Shown piece after piece: positions 6,246 to 9,035 of a stretch of 9,035 nucleotides of DNA. The position numbers and the translations under genes are program-made. Each line of letters starts with the position of its first letter. The first letter of the stretch is position 1. The DNA lies in NCBI GenBank assembly GCA_012271025.1, contig JAAXHF010000194.1, positions 1-9,035 on the forward strand. Direction: 5' to 3'. Source of the stretch: Deltaproteobacteria bacterium (lineage in GTDB: Bacteria; Desulfobacterota_B; Binatia; Bin18). A model generated the notes under the pieces. The model worked only from the letters and a program-made list of their open reading frames with translations, had not been told where the DNA came from and searched no databases.

Positions 6246-6275
6246 ACTATAGCCCAGGCCGGGCGGCGGGCACAA
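6246..6275 (-). promoter_or_regulatory. Candidate promoter for the minus-strand three-gene set
   Basis: Read on the minus strand, TATAGT (6251-6246) matches the -10 consensus at five of six bases, and TTGTGC (6275-6270) lies 18 bases upstream as a half-matching -35. It would give a leader of about 40 bases before the start at 6197. The call is by eye only. Confidence 0.35.
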
Positions 6276-6294
6276 GCGCGGCGCGTCCGGCGGC

Positions 6295-6324
6295 TTGACA
6301 GGTCGGCCATTCGCATGGTCAAAA
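6295..6324 (+). promoter_or_regulatory. Candidate promoter for the flavin-dependent oxidoreductase gene
   Basis: TTGACA at 6295-6300 is a perfect -35 hexamer. The best -10 partner is poor (TCAAAA at 6319-6324, 18-base spacer), so either an activator is needed or the match is chance. A second perfect TTGACA lies before the amidohydrolase gene. Confidence 0.3.
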
Positions 6325-6361
6325 CAGTGGCGAGACGCACTCGGTTTCGACCATGGCCGTG

Positions 6362-6368
6362 AAGGAGG
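6362..6368 (+). promoter_or_regulatory. Strong ribosome binding site fixing a GTG start
   Basis: AAGGAGG six bases before the GTG at 6375. It marks GTG as the true start; the reading gives the expected family N-terminus MKFGLFYQL. Confidence 0.85.
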
Positions 6369-6374
6369 GACTCT

Positions 6375-7442
6375 GTGAAATTCGGTCTTTTTTATCAGCT
6401 TCCGTGCGCGGACGACCAGTCCGACCTCACCCGCTACCGCGAGACGATTGAGCAGGTCCAGTACGGTGACGAACTCGGCTTCAGCTGTGCCTGGCTGGCC
6501 GAGCTGCATTTTTACAAACCCTTTTCGATCATGTCCTCGCCCCTGATTGTAGCCACCGCTATTGCCCAGAAAACCCGTACCATCCGGCTCGGCATCGCCG
6601 TCAGTCTGCTGCCGCTGTGGCATCCCATCCGCAGCGCCGAGGACGGCGCGACCGTGGATATTCTGAGCGACGGGCGGCTGGAGTTCGGTGTCGGCCGGGG
6701 CGCGATCCCGCTCCACTTTGCCGGCTTTAACGCCTCGCGCGAAGAGAGCCGTCAGCGCTTTGAGGAGTCGCTCGAAATTATCAAAAGAGCCTGGACAACC
6801 GACTCCTTCTCTTACGACGGGCAGTTCTACCACATCCCCGAGACGAGCGTCGTGCCCAAGCCGTTCCAGAAACCCCACCCCCCGCTGCGGGTCGCCGCCA
6901 ACAGTCCGGAGACGGCAGTGTTTGCCGGCCAGGAGCACTATCCGATCTTTGTCGCCTCGGTCACCAACCCGCTGCCCCGCATGTACGAGCAGGTTGACCG
7001 CTATCGGCAGGCCTGGGCCGACAGTCCGGTCTCAAACGGTGAGGCCCGGCCAGACGTTTCGAGCATGTTTTTCATGCGGCCGGGCGACAGTCTGGCCGAG
7101 GTTCGCGACGACATCGAGCCCAGCCTGGGCAATTATTTCCAGAGCGTGTCGGGTATGGTCCGGGCGGCCGTGGACGCCCAGAGCGGCTCGGACAGCTACC
7201 GCTATCTGCAAGAAGTCCAGAAGAGCGTGGACAGCCTGACCTTCGAGACCATGACCCAGAACATGGCGATCTTCGGTTCGCCGGCCGAGTGTATTGAGCG
7301 CATCCGGGCGCTGCACGAGCGGCTCAAGATGCAGGAGCTGATCTGCTGGTTCAATCCCGGCGGCAGGGTGCCGCACGACAAAGTCCTGGCCGCCATGAAC
7401 CGCTTTGCCACACAGGTCGCGCCCGCAGTCCAGGATCTGTGA
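6375..7442 (+). CDS. LLM-class (luciferase-like) flavin-dependent oxidoreductase
   Basis: A 355-residue TIM-barrel flavoenzyme related to bacterial luciferase alpha chain. It opens with MKFGLFYQLP, has WLAELHF (about 40-46) where luciferase has its EHH motif, and then LLPLWHPIRSAEDGATVDIL (78-97), followed by SDGRLEFGVGRG (98-109), the hallmark of this class. The flavin-phosphate side continues with PKPFQKPHPPLRVAANSPE and GSPAECIERI near the end. Such enzymes use FMNH2 or F420 for oxygenation, desulfonation or dehydrogenation; the cofactor and substrate cannot be told by eye. Translation starts at GTG, backed by AAGGAGG. It heads a plus-strand group with two amidohydrolases and is divergent from the decarboxylase-like gene, sharing a 177-base control region. 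The role in breakdown of an organic compound is inference from these neighbours. Confidence 0.92.
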   Translation: MKFGLFYQLPCADDQSDLTRYRETIEQVQYGDELGFSCAWLAELHFYKPFSIMSSPLIVATAIAQKTRTIRLGIAVSLLPLWHPIRSAEDGATVDILSDGRLEFGVGRGAIPLHFAGFNASREESRQRFEESLEIIKRAWTTDSFSYDGQFYHIPETSVVPKPFQKPHPPLRVAANSPETAVFAGQEHYPIFVASVTNPLPRMYEQVDRYRQAWADSPVSNGEARPDVSSMFFMRPGDSLAEVRDDIEPSLGNYFQSVSGMVRAAVDAQSGSDSYRYLQEVQKSVDSLTFETMTQNMAIFGSPAECIERIRALHERLKMQELICWFNPGGRVPHDKVLAAMNRFATQVAPAVQDL

Positions 7443-7452
7443 GACGATCTGT

Positions 7453-7471
7453 AAGACCGGGCGTCTTCGCC
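7453..7471 (+). terminator. Small hairpin after the oxidoreductase gene
   Basis: AAGAC (7453-7457) can pair with GTCTT (7463-7467), and alternatively GGCG (7460-7463) with CGCC (7468-7471). Both stems are short and no T-tract follows, so at most this is a weak pause or attenuation site between the two genes. Confidence 0.2.
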
Positions 7472-7500
7472 TTGACAAGCCGCGACCGGAGGCTGATAAG
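7472..7500 (+). promoter_or_regulatory. Candidate sigma-70-type promoter for the amidohydrolase gene
   Basis: TTGACA at 7472-7477 is a perfect -35; GATAAG at 7495-7500 matches four of six -10 bases at the ideal 17-base spacing. Transcription would begin near 7507, about 45 bases before the start at 7552. This would let the amidohydrolase be expressed apart from the upstream oxidoreductase. Confidence 0.5.
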
Positions 7501-7536
7501 AAAGAAGGTCATCAGACACACAGGCTACACTACCCA

Positions 7537-7544
7537 GAGGAGGG
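7537..7544 (+). promoter_or_regulatory. Ribosome binding site deciding the amidohydrolase start
   Basis: GAGGAGGG seven bases before the ATG at 7552. The frame is open further upstream to 7405, inside the preceding gene, but this site and the protein pattern show that 7552 is the real start. Confidence 0.85.
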
Positions 7545-7551
7545 CAGAAGT

Positions 7552-8823
7552 ATGGGACGCACTTTTTTTCGCGGGGCAAATCTGATCGACGGGCTCCACC
7601 GGCCCAAAGCCAACGCCACCGTGGTGGTCGAGGACGAGCGCATTACCGCAGTCGGCACCAACGGTCGGGTGCCCAAGCCGACCGCTCAGGACACGGTCTA
7701 CGACCTGAACGGCAAGTCGCTGATGCCGGGCATGGTCCAGAGCCACTACCATGTCGCCTACGCCAATATCAGTGATCTGAACGACATTGATATGAAGTAC
7801 CACCCGACCCACCTGGCGCTGATTGCGGCCAAAAACGCCGAGCTGTTGCTGCGCAGCGGTTTCACCGGCGCGGTCGGGGCCGGGACCCTGCACAATATCG
7901 ATGTCTCGCTCAAGAAGGCCATCAACTCAGGACTGATTCCCGGTCCGCGCTTCATGCCGGCGGGCCGCGACGTAGTCACGACCGGTGACTCGGTTGATAG
8001 CCATCCGGCGTTCTGGAACCTCAGGATGGAGGGTCTGGCCTATATCTGTGACGGTCCGGACGAGTTCCGCAAAGCCATCCGGGCGGAAATCAAAGATGGC
8101 GTGGAGATGATCAAGCTGTATCCGACCGGCGGGCACGGCCTGCCGTGGCCGATCGAGACCATGACCATGAGTCAGGACGAGATTGAGGCGGCGTCCAACG
8201 CGGCTCACGAGCGGGGCCGCAAGATTCGCGGCCATATCTGTTCCAAAAAAGGCATCAAGGCTGCCATCAAGGCCAAGGTCGATCTCATCGACCACGGCGA
8301 CCGCATGGACGAGGAGTGCATCGAGCTGATGGCCAAGAACGGCACCTTCCTGACGCCGAGCATGTATTTCCCGTGGATGGTGGTCGAGGAGAACAAACGC
8401 AGCGGCAAGGTCATGTGGGACGAGATCGAGGGCATGAGCCGGGGCGTTGCCAACTTTGCCAAGATGCTGCCCAAGGCCAACAAGGCCGGCGTCAAGCTGC
8501 TGATCGGGGATGATTTCGGCATCTCGATCATGCCCCACGGCGACTACGCCAAGGAACTCGAAGCCTATGTCGAGGGCGCGGGCATCAGTCCGCTCGACGT
8601 CATCCGCTGGGCCACGGTCAACGGTGCCGAGCTGATGGGCATGAAGGACGAGCTGGGCTCGATTGAGGCCGGTAAGCTGGCCGACCTGCTGGTGGTCAAC
8701 GGCAACCCGGCCAAAGACATCACCGTCCTCCAGGATCGGGATAACCTTGAGGTCATCATGAAGGGCGGCGAGATGTTCGAGTGCCAGCTCTCCCCGAGCA
8801 AGGCGCAACTCAAAGCCGCCTAA
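7552..8823 (+). CDS. Amidohydrolase family protein (imidazolonepropionase-like)
   Basis: A 423-residue metal-dependent hydrolase with the composite beta-sandwich plus TIM-barrel build of the family. The sandwich start TFFRGANLIDG and NATVVVEDERITAVG leads to LMPGMVQSHYHVAY, with metal ligands His65 and His67. The rest of the two-metal site is visible: Lys188 (likely carboxylated) in EMIKLYPTGGHG, His228 in RGHICS, His248 in LIDHGDR, and Asp321 in IGDDFG. The closing sandwich has GSIEAGKLADLLVVNGNP and VIMKGGEMFE, typical of the family. The Asp usually found two residues before the first His is Gln63 here, a common variation. Family members hydrolyse cyclic amides, dipeptides, carbamates and related bonds; the substrate is not readable. 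No signal peptide is seen. The gene is 109 bases after the flavin enzyme gene and may have its own promoter. Confidence 0.92.
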   Translation: MGRTFFRGANLIDGLHRPKANATVVVEDERITAVGTNGRVPKPTAQDTVYDLNGKSLMPGMVQSHYHVAYANISDLNDIDMKYHPTHLALIAAKNAELLLRSGFTGAVGAGTLHNIDVSLKKAINSGLIPGPRFMPAGRDVVTTGDSVDSHPAFWNLRMEGLAYICDGPDEFRKAIRAEIKDGVEMIKLYPTGGHGLPWPIETMTMSQDEIEAASNAAHERGRKIRGHICSKKGIKAAIKAKVDLIDHGDRMDEECIELMAKNGTFLTPSMYFPWMVVEENKRSGKVMWDEIEGMSRGVANFAKMLPKANKAGVKLLIGDDFGISIMPHGDYAKELEAYVEGAGISPLDVIRWATVNGAELMGMKDELGSIEAGKLADLLVVNGNPAKDITVLQDRDNLEVIMKGGEMFECQLSPSKAQLKAA

Positions 8824-8833
8824 GACGAGAAAG

Positions 8834-8858
8834 GAGAGGGGCGGGCGGTCCGCCTCTC
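8834..8858 (+). terminator. GC-rich hairpin after the amidohydrolase gene
   Basis: GAGAGG (8834-8839) pairs with CCTCTC (8853-8858), and inside it CGG (8842-8844) with CCG (8850-8852), leaving a two-base bulge and a five-base loop. A pyrimidine-rich run rather than a clean T-tract follows. It could terminate or attenuate transcription, or protect the 3' end of the amidohydrolase message. Confidence 0.4.
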
Positions 8859-8912
8859 TTCCACCCCGCCCGTCCCGCCCGCCTCCTTCGTCCCCGCCCC
8901 TTTTCCAGACCT
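8850..8912 (+). promoter_or_regulatory. C-rich, G-poor tract, possible Rho-utilisation-like leader
   Basis: About 60 bases made nearly all of C and T with only a handful of G, between the hairpin and the next ribosome site. C-rich, G-poor unstructured RNA is the known loading preference of the Rho factor. It may also be a low-complexity spacer with no function. Confidence 0.3.
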
Positions 8913-8929
8913 TTCAGGAGAGACATGCC

Positions 8930-9035
8930 ATGAGCCGGATCATTGATGCCGACAGTCATTTCATGGAGCCGCTCGATCTGTGGGAGCGCTATATCGAGCC
9001 GCGCCACCGACCGCGCTGTCTGCGCTTTCGCCAGG
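8930..9035 (+). CDS. Amidohydrolase_2 family protein, N-terminal part only (cut by window edge)
   Basis: The first 35 codons of a gene running off the right edge. The peptide starts MSRIIDADSHFMEP and continues LDLWERYIEPRHR. This is the N-terminus of amidohydrolase_2 proteins, TIM-barrel metal hydrolases and decarboxylases related to ACMSD and gamma-resorcylate decarboxylase. The opening DADSH takes the place of the usual metal-binding HxH, as in many members of this group. AGGAG (8916-8920) is nine bases before the ATG. Another ATG at 8925 sits four bases from the same site but reads only Met-Pro-stop and overlaps this start. The gene is 106 bases after the preceding amidohydrolase and likely belongs to the same catabolic group. 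The reaction is unknown because the active-site residues lie outside the window. Confidence 0.85.
   Translation, partial: MSRIIDADSHFMEPLDLWERYIEPRHRPRCLRFRQ

Noticed and set aside
6228..6938. A 236-codon open frame on the minus strand across the divergent spacer
   Set aside because: Mostly antisense to the luciferase-like gene, with no domain and no ribosome site.
7405..7551. A longer N-terminus for the amidohydrolase
   Set aside because: It would begin inside the preceding gene and lacks family similarity; the GAGGAGGG site fixes the start at 7552.
7927..8808. A 293-codon open frame on the minus strand
   Set aside because: Antisense to the amidohydrolase, which has its full metal-ligand set; no recognisable protein pattern.

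Overview
The window is GC-rich bacterial chromosomal DNA, tightly packed with metabolic and transport genes and carrying good Shine-Dalgarno sites. I see no rRNA, tRNA, CRISPR array, insertion sequence, integrase or phage gene. The gene mix (luciferase-like monooxygenase, two amidohydrolase types, an NTF2-like protein, a carboxymuconolactone-decarboxylase protein, an M20 deacylase) is the catabolism-rich content typical of uncultured environmental lineages such as Tectomicrobia/Entotheonella or Binatota. That placement is an impression from gene content and codon use, not a demonstrated assignment.

Layout. (1) 1-1568, minus strand: two overlapping half-size EamA/DMT transporter genes are read first, then an NTF2-like (SnoaL-type) protein, then an alpha/beta hydrolase that runs off the left edge. 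(2) 1569-1852: a 284-base divergent spacer with a perfect 7-bp inverted repeat and a possible small membrane-protein ORF. (3) 1853-3451, plus strand: an Fsr-like major facilitator exporter, then a translation initiation factor IF-1 with an unusual Arg/Ser-rich N-terminal extension. (4) 3468-6197, minus strand: a three-gene set read as carboxymuconolactone-decarboxylase family protein, M20 deacylase resembling the plant/eukaryote-type acetylornithine deacetylase, and D-2-hydroxyacid dehydrogenase. Its last gene converges on the IF-1 gene with a 16-base gap filled by a small palindrome. (5) 6198-6374: divergent promoter region. (6) 6375-9035, plus strand: a luciferase-like flavin-dependent oxidoreductase with a GTG start, an imidazolonepropionase-like amidohydrolase with its own promoter-like sequence, and the first 35 codons of an amidohydrolase_2 protein cut by the right edge.

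Reading the groups together is inference. The minus-strand set at 3468-6197 and the plus-strand set at 6375-9035 share one divergent control region and both hold enzymes that oxidise or hydrolyse small organic acids, amides or ring compounds, so they may form one catabolic locus. The two transport loci (1140-1568 with 712-1143, and 1853-3061) could move its substrates or products. No exact substrate can be read from the sequence. The most unusual items are the Arg/Ser-tailed IF-1 outside a ribosomal-protein cluster, the eukaryote-type acetylornithine deacetylase relative in a catabolic-looking operon, and the DMT transporter split into two 5-helix halves joined by an ATGA overlap. No spacer exceeds 300 bases. 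I found no clear evidence of a wholly new multi-gene system.
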